From: Achatina immaculata
Taxonomy: Eukaryota > Mollusca > Gastropoda > Stylommatophora > Achatinidae
Assembly: GCA_009760885.1 (NCBI GenBank)
Contig: CM019702.1
Span: 53,419,282 to 53,483,281 of the forward strand
Reading direction: 5' to 3'
Length of the DNA stretch: 64,000 nucleotides
Below, one piece after another: positions 1 to 11,735 of this stretch. Numbering within the stretch: position 1 is the first letter of the stretch; the number at the start of each line of letters is the position of its first letter. The position numbers and the translations under genes were made by a program. Under the pieces are notes generated by a model. That model searched no databases. It was given only the letters and a program-made list of their open reading frames with translations, and had not been told where the DNA came from.

Positions 1-640
1 TATTATGCTTCTCCAGAGTATACGATCCTTCATGCAGGCCATCAGTTCAGTTGGTGATCTCCTCTCACACCATCCCGTCAGACTGTTCAGTATCATTTCT
101 CTTGGTCTTTCTCTTGATCTCCTTCCTTCTTTTTTTTTCTGTTGTTATAATATTTTCAATGCCCCCTCTTCTCATTGCATGTCCTATGAAAGTACATTGT
201 CTCTCTCTTATCCTTTTGACAAGGTATTTTGTCTCTCCAGCTCTTCTCATAAATTTTTCATTCGTTATTTTTGCTGTCTAGAGGCTTCGCAACATTCTTC
301 TAATAAACCACATTTCTGCTGCTTCCAATGATTTTTGTGCAGACTTGCCTATTACCCATGATTCACTTCCATATTACAAGATAGGTTCAATATAGCATTT
401 TAGGATTCTTTTTCTAACACTCATTGATAAAGATGTGTTAGCTAATATGTTTCTCATTCTCTGAAATGCAGTCTTTGCTGGCCTATTCTGTTCCTAATTT
501 CAGTTCTGCATTTCCCATCTGAAGTTAATAATGCTCCAAGGTATTTAAAATTTCTGCACCTGCTTTAGAATAGTTCCATTTAATTTTACACTGCATGCTG
601 GTGGATTCTGTTTCTTAGATATAACCATAGTCTCCATGTT
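1..640 (-). mobile_element. RTE-like LINE 3' fragment (truncated)
   Basis: This stretch is closely similar to 41560-42200, the C-terminal part of the nearly full RTE-like LINE. On the minus strand it encodes pieces of the same protein end, including the ERQCTFIGHAMRRGGIENI block. Frameshifts and stops break the frame. The homology stops near 640, where the sequence passes directly into the spacer module also found at 25611 and 47630. It is the left edge of the window, so the rest of the element is not visible. Confidence 0.8.
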
Positions 641-837
641 CAGACTACAAGATATTTAAACTTCTAATAGTTTTAGCTATTTGGCTGAAACGTTCCTGAA
701 CTGATAAGCATATAGAGATTCTAGATTCCAATAGTTGACGTACCGTGACCATTTTCCCGACCAGCCAGGAAGTGTCACGGAACTTTGGAAGGTGAGGAAT
801 GAAGGTGATTTTAATATCGTACTGATTCATAACCAGG

Positions 838-1024
838 CGGCTTGGTTAGCCGAGTGGTTAGGCGCTCCGTTTACTAATCCGGCGGTACCGGGTTCAGTCC
901 CAGCAGTGGGATTTTTTTTCTATTACACATGAAAAAGTCCCAGGGTTCACTTAGCCTCTAAAAATGGATACCTGAGAAATCTGGGAAGGCAAAGCGGCCA
1001 TGCGTGATACTGGCCACATCACAC
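838..1024 (+). mobile_element. tRNA-Ser-headed SINE, copy A
   Basis: The head at 838-912 has a tRNA-like A box (TTAGCCGAGTGGTTAGGCG) and B box (GGTTCAGTCC), an anticodon-loop sequence TTACTAA with ACT in the anticodon position, and a T run after it. Ser/Leu-type tRNAs share the GCCGAGTGGTTAGG stretch. The body continues to about 1024 with a block beginning CCCAGGGTTCAC. No clean acceptor stem is seen, so this is a SINE head, not a working tRNA gene. Copies at 25809 and 47824 sit at the matching place in units B and C. Confidence 0.75.
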
Positions 1025-3160
1025 CGACGGTCATGGTAAATGCGGGACTAACACCATATTCTGCAATATACTGTAATGGCATGACAACGGGAATTTTAAC
1101 TTTGGCTTTATCTTTTTACGGATTCAGACTTCACACCCTTACCTTTATGTTTTCTCTCAGTGGCAATCTATTTTAAGACTGAAGAGTATCCATACAAATA
1201 GTTTAACATTAACTTCGAACATCAGATAGCAGGTGTACAGCTATCAAACACTTGAACAGAGGAATGACATATCAATTTCTTTCGGTGTATCCTCTATCAA
1301 GAAAGAGTTTTCTTGTTAATTTGCAATGGAAGCTTGCTGCTGATAATGACTTAACAAAGTAACATAAGCTCATGATTGTTTCACATCATTAATTAACGCT
1401 GATATGTTTAATGTTTTGGTTACTGGCATAAATCAAAACTGATTTTTTAAAAAATGAATGTTGTAGCATCATTAAATCCCACTCGCTGGTGTAATTCTTT
1501 TTTCGGAGAGAGAGAGTTGGAACTAATCATATCAAAGCTGACCATGACCTCCTCGTTAATCATCTCAGCCTGACTAAGCACACATAAGGAATTTATAATG
1601 CCCCAATGGCGATGGATGTTTTGAAAAAAAAAAGCTTAAGATCTTTAATTTTTTATAATTGTGCTTCAACATCGATTGCACTTAGGATGTGATAATAGTG
1701 TACGCTTTTGTTAACCACGCCTACACAACAAACTGATCTCCCTGTCATTTTCAAAAGCACTGATCTACCGTAGGACCACTACAAAAGTTAATCTAAAAAG
1801 CTTTTATGCGCAATAAAATGTACAAAGAATCTGCATGTGCCTTATAAATTAACCATGCAACGGCCTGCAATTCTATGAACACTGTTTACTTTCATGGAAG
1901 CTCTTCTTTGTTCATTATTTAAATATTAAGGTGTTGTATATATATATACCTCTGTGTCTTCTTGTCACTATCATTATACCTTAATACCAAAAAATAAAGT
2001 ATATATAGACTGACAAGAAACTCATTAAATAGTTTGCGCAAATAAAGCTTGATAAAACTGTTTAAATTGTGTCACTGAATGAAAGTCATGAACAAAAAAC
2101 ATAACTTTCGATTATTGAATTATCAAAATAATTACCTCGTTTTATTTAAAAATTACCTTCATATTTTAATTGGTTGACATGTTATTACAGTTCGATGTCC
2201 ACAATTTCTCATCTGACGTAATGTTGGTCTATTCGAGTTAATTCTAGTTATACTTTTAAAAAAAATAACTGGTTCAGAAATGTGAAATTTTCTGTCGATA
2301 AAATATATGTAAAATATGGTACTGAATACACCGTATTTAAATAACACTATCTTCGAATTATAAGCAACTTCTACAGCATTCTTTACTCGTCTTTAAATTA
2401 CAAGTTTGCTTGTCAATTATAGGGTAATGCATTGGTTTTTCTTTTTTTCCAGTAGTTTCGAAAAGTTTAATTCAACAACAAAGTTTATACGGAGTTTTAT
2501 CTTAAGAGTAAATGCCACACGCTATTATACGTTTTATTTATGAGAAACCTTTTTTTTTTCATTAACAGATATAGAAGATCAAAATAGTCTGTAAACTGAT
2601 TTATTTTTTTAAAAAGTGCATTTTAAGTGCACGAAACATGATTATATTTAACGGAGTAGAAAGTGCTTTCATGGAATAAATGGCTATTTTAAAGAAAGAA
2701 AGAAAGAAAATGCAAAGATTGTGCAGAATTTGACATCATAGACGAAAGATATCCATTTGTGTAAATCAACCAACAATTCGTATTCACTCATTTATGTATG
2801 AACAAGGATATTAATTCATTGATAGAACGTTGACAATGTGAGGTTAGAATAGCATATGCCTGTTAGGTTTAAATTATTAATTCTGTATACGGTAAATCAC
2901 TGAAATAAAATGTCGTTATCCAGTTCTATAGGTGTATTCTCTCCTGATGTGGTTTCCACTGCTGTTCAAGGGCTTTAAACTTCTAATAGTTTTAGTTATT
3001 TCATGGAAACTTTCCTGAGTTGTTAAATGTGTAGAGATTCTAGATTCTGGTATGTCATATGCCGTGAGCATTTCCCCGACCAGACGAGAAGCGTAAATGA
3101 AATTGTGGACGGGGAGGTAAAGAGGTGATTTTAGTGTGACAGTAATTTGACTCAATTAGA
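1025..3160. repeat. AT-rich spacer modules of the duplicated unit
   Basis: No gene is seen. The stretch 1700-2930 is similar to 19090-20300, 24310-25560, 37970-39160, 46290-47560 and 59890-61030, so it recurs twice in each unit. A block at 2960-3150 repeats 640-830 and is also near 25615, 20360, 39230, 47630 and 61100. Short reading frames here are not conserved as protein between copies. Confidence 0.7.
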
Positions 3161-3880
3161 GTGTCTTTGAGAGATCAACGATTATGTTTCGAGACGACTT
3201 GACTCGCAGAAGGAGAGCAGTATATCATCTTAGCTAGAGTCCTTCCAACTCTCGTAGCGAGAACAAAGCAATCGTGTGTCATAACTGAAGAGTCGTTTTA
3301 TAGTTCAGAGCAAGAGCAACGTTTTTGTTTTTAATTTTGTGTTCATCATGGCTTGACTGTGAATAAATAAGTGAGACAGTGTCGTAGCTTCGTTCTGTGT
3401 TAGTGGAGGAAACATTGGACATTGTTATTCCCTGCTAGGATTTTGATGTTCATTATTAATCATGAAATACGTGTCGTTATTATCATCACTCACCATTATA
3501 CGGATCTATCATTATCGTCAGGGTCCAGCATAAACCTGTATTGAAGTTATGGAAGATGCGTTGAGTCCACTACATGCTGTGACTCGTTTGAACCTGGATT
3601 TTTTTTCTAGACCGTATCTATCAGGTTATTTTGTAGCCTATCCAAGATGTGAGGTGCTTAAGTGTGAGTTAGGTCATCAGTGTTTCATCTGAGGTCAGAT
3701 CCCTCTCTCATCTTGGAACTTTATAGTAAGCATAAAAGAAATAAGAAACGGGTTCAATTACAGATTTGTATTAAAAGAAAATATTAAAAGCACATATTAT
3801 CTGTGCTGAATACTTGTTTCCCCAACTCAACATCTTAGACATTTTTTTATCGCTAGAAAATAAACACATGTTGAAACACT
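3160..3880. other. Stretch with no recognised feature
   Basis: I found no reading frame, RNA or repeat that I recognise here, and no obvious counterpart in units B or C. It lies between the duplicated spacer module and the segment from about 3880 that matches 28700 and 50350. Confidence 0.5.
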
Positions 3881-5690
3881 TTGAATCTTCCACTCTCGTC
3901 TCCTTTACGTAACATTATATAGTTCATAACGCATTTAATGTTTTAATAAGCATTGTTTCATAAATCAAACAAAAATGACAGCAAAATAAAATGTTTATTC
4001 TCACTGCTTCCGTCTAACCACATAACGAAAGTTCGATTTATCAATTCGACTCTTGTCGTCAGATTTAGTAAGTCGACCTCAGAAACTGAACATTTGTGAA
4101 AATAGAGAAAATGATTACAGCACAAAGCAATGACGGAGATCCGCTATTTCCTCCTATCTCTAACTTCAGGTACAATCTATCTGAGTGATTCCCAATTAAC
4201 AAAAGTTCCCGGCCCCCTGCTATTTCAAAATCCAGGCCACTGTCCCCCATACACAAAGTGTTATGTTGTATGGTAGCTTTGTCCTTTAAATGCAGACGAA
4301 TTTCAGAAAAAGTAGGTAACCTTTAATGAGAAAACGCTGACAACACTAATAAAACACTACAGACTTGGTGACTTTTCAAAATGACAGTAACACAGATAAG
4401 AAAAAGTAGGCAGCAATTAATACTCCTATTTGTTTAAAAGAGAAAGGATCCTGACTTTTTGTCATGGACCCCACGACAGGGTCCGCGTACACCCAGGTGG
4501 GACCACTGACCTATCCACCAAAATCACATATGAACTGTTTACATAACACTAAATTTGTTAGAGTGTGCACCACCGTTGCAACCAACGTACACAATGTGTG
4601 TAGAATAATGGGCCTGTCCATACCGGCTGCTAAAAGCGACTCATTTCCATCACATGGCTTGTGAACAAAGAGTAACGTAGAACTAAAAATAGCTACTGTA
4701 ATTTCCCAGATATTAAACGAGAATAACTGTTTACAGCAGCTGTCAAGAAAACTTGAAACGTGTTTACACGTCTCTTCCAATTGAGGGATAAAATGATAGA
4801 AATATGTTAACTTGACCTTAGCAGCGACTTCAGAACACGAGTAGATGTCTTTAGCAGCAAAAGAGTAAACTAATCGCTTTAATTTAGACTCGAACTACCG
4901 TCACATAACATGATTAAACAATGACTAACAAATCAGCTTAGTTGTCCGGTTATTACTCTGCTACCAGCTTTGAAATTCATCATTACCTTTCTCGTATGTC
5001 AATTAATGAAGACCAGAAAAGCAAAGGGGAAGCGAATGTTTCACGAATCTAAACTACCTAATTGTATAACAAAAAGAAATCAATTGAACTTTAAAGGTGA
5101 GAAACACAATGATTCCATAGAACAAGAGAAAATAACTATGGAACAGCATAATGGAGACTGTATTTAGAACCGACGGTTTTAGTCTTCTAAATCAAAGAAT
5201 CAGCCTTTGTTGTGCGAGCGACTGACCTGTGATCACTTTGTTCATGTATACGTAATATTGTGAACAAACGCATGCACAATTTAGAAAGTGATATAGAGAA
5301 TACCCTCACAGCACACACCTCGAAAATGACGAAATATTTATTTATTCAAAAATTTAAAAAAAATATAGGAACATTGAATAGCAACATATATCTGCTTCAG
5401 TGTAAGGTTATCAATTCTCGAGCAAAAGGCAGGAAAGTAAACAACAGGTTACTATAAATAAATCCATATTAAATTAAGATTCTAAAATGTGTTTAAATTA
5501 TGCATTTTATTTTTCTTTATATTCTAACATCTATTCTGAACATACCGCGTTCTAATTGCGTTTCTTTACTAAGAGATTCAACGTCGTATCACGATTATTA
5601 AAACGTTATTATTCACATACATAATTCCTTATCTAGAAAGAATGTACTCATGTATTAAACAGAAGCTCTATGGTTAGTATTTTCATTTGC
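3880..5690. repeat. Segment X, upstream copy in unit A
   Basis: This non-coding stretch matches 28700-29768 and 50350-51375, and its 4410-5000 part matches 9000-9651. The block around 4980-5160 recurs at 9620 and 12241 (split by the rDNA composite), at 29290, 32245 and 50915. Reading frames in it are short and not preserved between copies. Its value is as the target sequence that shows where the composite element inserted in unit A. Confidence 0.65.
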
Positions 5691-5694
5691 TTTC

Positions 5695-5895
5695 TGTTGT
5701 GTTCGAAATATAACTCCGACAGATTCTCTGTATTTACTGCTCGTGTGATAGCAAATAAAGATATTTATTGATGAGTTCACCGACACTAGAACAAAGACGA
5801 CTAATAATCTCATTTAAAAGGATAATAAACAGGTTAAAAAAAACAGCAGAAGCTGTGTCAGAAACTGCCAGACCTGCGTGGGAACACAATTGAAT
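5695..5895 (-). pseudogene. Decayed GPCR, fused ends of exon 3 and exon 2
   Basis: 5695-5825 resembles the end of exon 3 of the GPCR genes (compare 12990-13080), including the part coding for the YYHMSSKYRET region. 5855-5895 resembles the start of exon 2 with its splice acceptor flank (compare 14262-14330). Almost all of exons 3 and 2 and the intron between them is missing, so the two ends lie next to each other. The following intron still carries the transposase remnant at 6080. It is a dead, older member of the same array. Confidence 0.65.
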
Positions 5896-6079
5896 TAACT
5901 TCATTAAAGTATAAGGTTACGTAATTCTCTTCCGAAGCAAATATTCGAAGATGAAAAACAGAAAATATCATTGTGACTTCAGTTTTGATTGTTTTACATT
6001 TTCGCTACTTATATTAGCGATCATATAAGGCAAAATTGGGTTTGTCGGAATGGATCGTTTTAGTGATTAAATGCCTTTT

Positions 6080-6540
6080 CATTTATTCCAAGAAGTCAAC
6101 AGACACAATATCCAGATAATGAGATCCCAGAATTCCCCTGCTTGGAACCAGATCGAACTCAACAGTTCCAAAGTGAACGTGCTTTTTACGATTTCCAGAA
6201 GGTTCATTCTTTTTCACTGAGGACGTTGTCACAGGAACAGTGCACCTGGACATGCAGGTGAGTGGATTGATGGCACAACTCACGGATGACAAGAAAAATG
6301 AGTTCATTTTGTAAGAACACGAGGCCCTGGTGTATTGATTTTGGAAGGTTCGATAATATCTAAAAGAACGCCAGCCAGATCAGTTGTTTGGTCGTGCGGC
6401 AGACTGTGGTAATTGCGAAAGGACATCAACATCAACAACGCCATAGAAGACATGCTTGAGAGGGACCTGAACATCTGCCATGCCAAACATAGGGCACATA
6501 CAGCTACTATTAAAAGCATATATTTCTCTTTCAGACAGTG
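6080..6540 (+). pseudogene. DDE transposase remnant (mariner/DUF4817-like), copy 0
   Basis: This is similar to the transposase-derived stretch in the first intron of all three GPCR genes. The end reads in one frame as an IEDMLERDLNICHAKH-type helix, matching the C-terminal part of such transposases. The frame is broken upstream. A minus-strand pair of reading frames with an overlapping stop and start was considered as a secreted protein, but the plus-strand match to a transposase explains the conservation better. Confidence 0.5.
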
Positions 6541-6870
6541 GTAATAATATGTATTTCTGTTAAGTGTTTATGAAAATATACTCTTACAAAATCGACCAAT
6601 AATTTGTGCGAACGATAATCCTTTCACTAAACATTCACACACAGAGACACTATAAATATATATGTTATAATATTAATTATAATTAATTAACATTTAGCAT
6701 AACATTTTCAAACAACATATGGAATGATATTTAATCTGTTTTAATGTTGACTCTGGTGTTTAAACATAAAATTCCAAGACATAATAAGCTCATAACAGGT
6801 AACTAAGTAATGAAAACTGTAGATTGAGACATAATATTGATTTATTTACAAAACAACCCTAATTTGCGTT

Positions 6871-6896
6871 TCACACACACACGCACGTTCACACAT

Positions 6897-6933
<37 letters not shown>
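6871..6933. repeat. CA/TA microsatellite
   Basis: Imperfect CA repeats run into pure TA repeats. It adjoins the 3' end of the minus-strand LINE fragment that follows and may be the expanded tail of that element. Confidence 0.9.
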
Positions 6934-6934
6934 A

Positions 6935-7200
6935 TCATCGCCTTGAACTCATTCGAGAGCATAGGCCACGGATAAAGCCTGTCCAGTCATCCCTGTTCGT
7001 GTAATTATTCTTTACTTCCTTCCATGTGTATCCTTTCTCTCTGAGCACTAATATAACCTCTCCTATCAAGTAAGTGTAGGTCTTCCTCGATTTCTATTTC
7101 CTTGAGGATTCCATATCGGTGCTTGTTTTGATATGCTGGTGTCGGGATTCCTCAGAGCGTGGTCAATCCATCTCCATTTCCTAGACATGATTTGTAGGTT
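6935..7200 (-). mobile_element. LINE 3' end (reverse transcriptase C-terminus)
   Basis: On the minus strand the stretch encodes a WRWIDHALRNPDTSISKQAP segment, then a WNPQGNRNRGRP motif and a frameshifted final block resembling WKEVKNNYTNRDDWTGF. This order is typical of the C-terminal end of non-LTR retrotransposon proteins. Only the last part is left and the frame is broken. It is joined back to back with a plus-strand LINE fragment at about 7205. Confidence 0.75.
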
Positions 7201-7204
7201 CATA

Positions 7205-8150
7205 GGTTCCAGATTGAAAAAGAAGTGAAACAAAGATATATACTATCTTCTTTGCTTTTTGGAATTGCAATATGCGTCATAGCGAAAAAATACTGCACAG
7301 TTAACATAGGTATTGAATGGGTAAATGGGACCCAACTAGAAGATCTTGATTTTGCTGATAACATAACTCTTATTAGTAACTATGTCAAGTCTATGCAAGA
7401 AAAAGCAGATAGCCTGTCTTCACTGGCTAGCAAAATAGGACTTGAAATTAACAAGGACAAAACAAAAATAATGAAACTTACCTTTAATCTAAATGGAAAA
7501 ATACACGTAGAAAGGACAGATGTTGTAGAAGTCAACTAATTTGCATACCTTGGCAGCTACATAGACCAGGATGGTGACACTAGAAAGGAAGTTAGAATTA
7601 AAATTGCAAAAGCAACATCGATCTTCAAGAATCTTGAGAACATATGGCATTCAAAAGTTATACGCACAAAAACCAAGTTAGGACTATTCAATTCAAATGT
7701 AATATCCACACTCATTTATGTATGTGAAAGCTGGAAAACAACCAAAGATAAGAAATTAGACTCTTTCGAAAATAAATGATTAAAGAAAAATACTTGGCAT
7801 CAAGTGGAACGAATTTAAGAACAATGCAGAGATAAGACAGATGAGAAAACAACAACCAGTCTCAGGGGTGATCAGGAAAAAAGAGATGGACATATGTTGG
7901 TCACGTGATGAGAAAAAACGATCAAAGAATCCTAAAACAAGCTATCATGTGGAGCACAACAGGCCAAAGGAAAAGTGGCAGACGACGTGAAACTCTAAAG
8001 AAGACATTGATTAGAGAGGCCAAACTAATAGGCTTTAAATTCCTAGATAAGGTTAACAAGCTCGCCAAAAACACGAACAATTGGCGAACTTGCAAGCCCT
8101 AAGTGACGTTTAATGGCACTGGAAGGTTATAAAAAGAAGAAGGTTCTTGT
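7205..8150 (+). mobile_element. LINE reverse transcriptase fragment
   Basis: The first open part (to 7539) includes LEDLDFADNITLIS, matching the FADD catalytic box of reverse transcriptase with the second D changed to N, then the GLEINKDKTKIM block. After a stop it continues with FAYLGSYIDQDGD and ends with a GHVMRKNDQRILKQAI block near 7905-8102 in another frame. These are the usual palm, thumb and C-terminal signatures of a non-LTR element. At least two stops or frameshifts break it. It is a different lineage from the RTE-like family at 41516. Confidence 0.8.
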
Positions 8151-8191
8151 TCTGCCCTTTCCCAGACCTACTCGTTCCTGATCTTTACCTG

Positions 8192-8234
<43 letters not shown>

Positions 8235-8352
8235 GTGTGTGTGTAAATAAGTCACTATTATGTTTCAGCCTACAGTTTCCATTACTTAGTTATCTGTTAT
8301 GATCTTATTGGTGAGAGAGAGAGAGAGAGAGAGAGATAGAGAGAGAGAGAGA
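8192..8352. repeat. TA and GA microsatellites
   Basis: A TA tract lies at 8192-8244, ending in a short TG run, and a GA tract at 8311-8352. The first begins about 40 bp after the LINE fragment. Confidence 0.9.
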
Positions 8353-8960
8353 CTATTATTGGCTCGGAAAAATATCAAATGACAGTTATGAAATATTGTT
8401 TTTACAGACGCAAAGTTCTTGTTCCTCTCGCATTATTGTGAAGTGGAAATACCATAAATGCAATATTATTTGTGCTAACTTTTGATAACGAATCTCAGAT
8501 AACCTTTGTCACTTGAATGCTAGCATCATCCACTTGAACTTGTTAAGTGGTTAGGATTACATCATTGTTTACAGCCACATTCCCCATCCACACAGCAGTC
8601 ACATCAACCGCATTCTTCCTTTAGCTATATCTATCACTTTGACCCTAGCCACAGTGTGGGAAAGTGAGTTCCATATAATAAGGCGCTGTACCATTTGACA
8701 ACCAGCGACCAATAGCTAATATGCTTGCGTTAAGGCTGGCGAACCACAGCTGACCACCTCTCCGTTTCAAACGCAGTTAAAAGGCCGAGCCCGGCTAACG
8801 GGGGAGAGATCTCCATACGGGAACTAACAAAATAAACGCCGTACTCCGCTCTCAAGCCGACACAGCTGATTGCTCTTGTAAACGTCTCCTTAAAAAGCTT
8901 TATGCTTAAAAAAAATGTCCCCGTTTTCTGACAAACTGTTAACAACAAAGATGGTGCATT
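8353..8960. other. Stretch with no recognised feature
   Basis: Non-coding sequence with only short reading frames; nothing recognised. From about 8960 the sequence resumes the X segment (compare 4380-5000). Confidence 0.5.
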
Positions 8961-9739
8961 TTTAAAATGAAAATAATGTAGATACGAAAAAGTAGATAGC
9001 AATTAATATGTATATGTTGTTTAAACAAAAAAGGACCCTGAGTTTTAGTCAAGGACCCCCACCCCACTAGAAGATCGGCGGACCACCGGCTGGCACCACT
9101 GATCTGTCCACCGATATCACAATAAGAAATGTGTATAGAATACTAAATGCTACGCACATACAAAAAAGGAGAGGTGTAACGATATTTTTAGAGTATACAC
9201 CTCCCACGTTACAACATACAATACATGTAGACTAATAGGCCTTACCTGTAGCTACCAAAAACGACAAAATACCATCGCATGGCCGGTTTCAGCGCGTAAA
9301 AAAAAGGTCACAATGAACTGAAAATAGCTACTGTGATTCTACAAATACTAAACGAGAACAAATGTCTACAGCAGCGATCAAGAAACACTTGAAACCTGTT
9401 TAGACATTTTTAGAACTGAAGGATAAAAATAATAAGAACATGTTAACTTGTCATTAACAGGGATTTATGAAAACGAGTAAACACGTTCTGAACAACGAAA
9501 GGGATAATAACTTTAATTAACACTCGAATCACGGTCTCATAACGTTACTTTCATCACGATTTAACAATGACTGATAAAGCAGAATTTAATTGCCCGCACA
9601 TTCTTATGATTTCGGGTCTGAAATTCCTCATTACGTTTCTTGTATGTCAGCGGTCAGAGCTGCACACTGAGCGCTGCTGTGCGCAGGCCGATCGTTCTTT
9701 TGGTGAAAAAGCGCTCTGGACTTCCGTGCGTGGGGAGAA

Positions 9740-10104
9740 AGGCTTTCGCTACCACGGTGAGAGTTAAGATGTTTCAATGCAGAAGCGAGTTGTTTGTCCG
9801 TCGAGCAAAGTCTATAAACGGCTAGCTAGCCAGGTTCGTGCAAACGGTATACTACGGTTTTGTCCACCGATGATCTCAAAACTGGCCAAACTCTCGCAAA
9901 GAGTATCGGGTCTGCAGTATGTAATGTGCGTTGGTTGTGCCGGGCTTTCTTCTCGTTCGTTAGAGCAGAGAGAGCCGGCCGATGCACGTTAAAGGAATTG
10001 AAACGTTGCCGGGGTCGAAAGGAATCCGCTCTGAGCAGAGCCCTGTCTCCCTTGCCCCACGTCGGTCGGTGGCAGATATCCGACTAAGGATAGTCTGAGA
10101 AAGC
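9740..10104 (+). other. Apparent 5' external transcribed spacer of rDNA
   Basis: The stretch lies directly before the 18S-like sequence and is GC-richer than the surroundings. It is conserved with 29975-30324 and 51590-51945. Identity as 5' ETS is inferred only from contiguity with the 18S start; spacer sequences are too variable to recognise. Overlapping plus-strand reading frames shared by the copies carry stops and shifts and are not taken as genes. Confidence 0.5.
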
Positions 10105-11035
10105 TATATCATTGATCCTGCCAGTAGTCATATGCTTGTCTCAAAGATTAACCAATGATGTCTAAGTTCACACTGTCTAACAGTGAAACCGCGAATGGCT
10201 CATTAAATCAGTATAGGTTCCTTAAATGACACGATCCTACTTTGATAACTGTGGCAATTCTAGAACTAATACATGCTTACCAAGCCCTAACCTTCGTGGA
10301 AAGAGCGCTTTTATTAGTTCAAAACCAATCGTCGTTACCCTTCTTGGGGCACGGCGACCCAACTGGTGACTCTGGATAACTTTGTTCTGATCGCATGGCG
10401 ACGCATCTTTCAAATATTTGCCCTATCAAATGCTGATGGTACGTGACATGCCTACCATGTTTGTAACGGGTAATGAGAAATCAGGGTTCGATTCCGGAGA
10501 GGGAACATGAGAAAATGCTACCATATCTAAGGAAGGCTCCAGGCGCGCAACTTACCCACTCCCAGCACGGGGAGATAGTGATGAAAAATAACAATACGGG
10601 ACTCTTTCGATGCCTTGTAACTGGAATGAGTTCACTTTAAACCCTTTAACGACGTTCTATTGGAGTGCAAGTCTGGTTCTAGCATTCATTTATTCATTCG
10701 CATGTCTCTTCCGGAATGTTGCCTCCTTAACACCACTCCTGTAGGCCTCTCGGTTGTGAGCAAGATGGCCTGCTGCTGATGCATCCATTTCCAGATTATC
10801 AGCGATGTCTTGCAGCCATCTTCGGCTTGGTCTTTCTCTCTTTTTTTTCCCATTATGCACACTTTCAAGTCTCTAGATTATCATGACGTTTAATGTGCGC
10901 AAAATATTTAAGTTTTCTCTATTTAATCCTCTTTACTAGCAAAATTTTTTGCAATATTACGTTCTTAATAATAATTTCTGCTCAAATAGCGTATATTAAT
11001 GTTGAAAAACATCGTAGCTGGATCTCAGGCGCTGC
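10105..11035 (+). pseudogene. Degenerate 18S rRNA 5' third, split by a LINE
   Basis: The stretch follows eukaryotic 18S rRNA from its first bases (ATTGATCCTGCCAGTAG at 10111) through GTCATATGCTTGTCTCAAAG, the ACTCTGGATAACTTTGTTCTG block and the AATAACAATACGGGACTC block to GCAAGTCTGGT at 10677. It resumes at about 10970 with the CAAATAGCGTATATTAA block and stops after GGATCTCAGGCGC. Substitutions and small gaps at invariant positions show it is not a working rRNA gene. About 290 bp of LINE sequence stands in place of the universally conserved 530-loop sequence. Confidence 0.9.
10678..10969 (-). mobile_element. LINE 3' end inside the 18S-like sequence, unit A
   Basis: On the minus strand it reads as the end of a non-LTR retrotransposon protein (GRPRRRWLQDI-type block, then HANE and stop) followed by AATG repeats as tail; in this copy the frame is shifted. 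The counterpart at 30909-31203 keeps about 60 codons open. It is bounded on both sides by 18S-like sequence. Confidence 0.75.
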
Positions 11036-11039
11036 CGCA

Positions 11040-11440
11040 GGCGATATACTTCAGCTGCCGTGCGTGGAGTGGGGCTTCATCCGATCAATGAAGAAAAGTG
11101 CATATGGGGTTGCCGTGCGGCACACTGTGGAAAAGGTGAAAGAAATGAATAAGCGAAGTAAAAAGTAGTCAAATCAGGGCCTCACTGATCTGAAGGTGGG
11201 CCACGTTTTAAGTGCACTCATATCGTGCAAAATGCCTGAACCGTCTCAACTCAGAGGTTAAGACACTGCTGGCGAGATTCTTCGGATGCCGCGGTTGGAG
11301 TGAAGCTCCTACCGGTCAAAGAAGAAAATGCGGAAAGCAATTAGGGTTGCTGTGTGGCGCCGATGTGAAAAGGTGATGGAAAGGATAAAGTGAAGCTTAA
11401 TCTGTATATCCAGTAGTATCTCAGGGTGAGCTACCCATAC
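11040..11440 (+). repeat. Diverged tandem block of unknown origin in composite A
   Basis: Two related stretches about 230 bp apart (starting near 11060 and 11290) share GTGGAGTG, GAAGAAA and a GAAAAGGTGA-like end. Both recur in the unit B and C composites. I do not recognise the source; they may be spacer repeats. Confidence 0.5.
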
Positions 11441-11735
11441 CACGGCGCCTCTGCTCTAAAGGTCAACCGTGTCCGAAATACACCCATATTGGTGAAATAT
11501 GTCTAAAATAGCTTACATCAGGGGTGAACCTTAATGGCTACGCATGTCATGGTACCTCTGCTCTACAGGTCGGTCAAGTCTGATGTATACCTATACTGGT
11601 GAAATATGCCAAAACGGCTTACACCAGGGACGAAATGTGATGGCTACGCATGTCACGGTACCTCTGCTCTAGAGCTCGGTCATGTCCTGAACATGCCCAT
11701 ACTGTGATAATATGCCAAAATCGGATCAAACCAGG
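11441..11735 (+). repeat. About 107-bp tandem repeats, near three copies
   Basis: The phrase CCTCTGCTCT recurs at 11449, 11555 and 11662, giving a period of 106-107 bp, with GGTGAAATATG and CAGGGGTGAA-like stretches at the same offsets. Comparable but fewer or diverged copies stand at 31665-31930 and 53125-53300. Subrepeats of this size are common in rDNA intergenic spacers, which would fit the neighbouring rDNA, but that origin is only inferred. Confidence 0.8.

Noticed and set aside
838..912. Functional tRNA-Ser gene
   Set aside because: A and B boxes are present, but no good acceptor stem is seen and all copies sit at the same place of a repeated unit with a SINE body attached.
6083..6519. 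Minus-strand pair of frames with overlapping stop and start and a hydrophobic leader, suggesting a secreted protein
   Set aside because: The same sequence on the plus strand matches a DDE transposase in its counterparts, and the minus-strand frames are not kept as protein in units A, B and C.
9567..10087. Overlapping plus-strand reading frames before the 18S-like sequence
   Set aside because: They lie in apparent rDNA spacer, and frames are broken differently in units B and C.
10105..11035. Functional 18S rRNA gene
   Set aside because: It stops after the first third, has changes at invariant positions and is interrupted by a LINE end.
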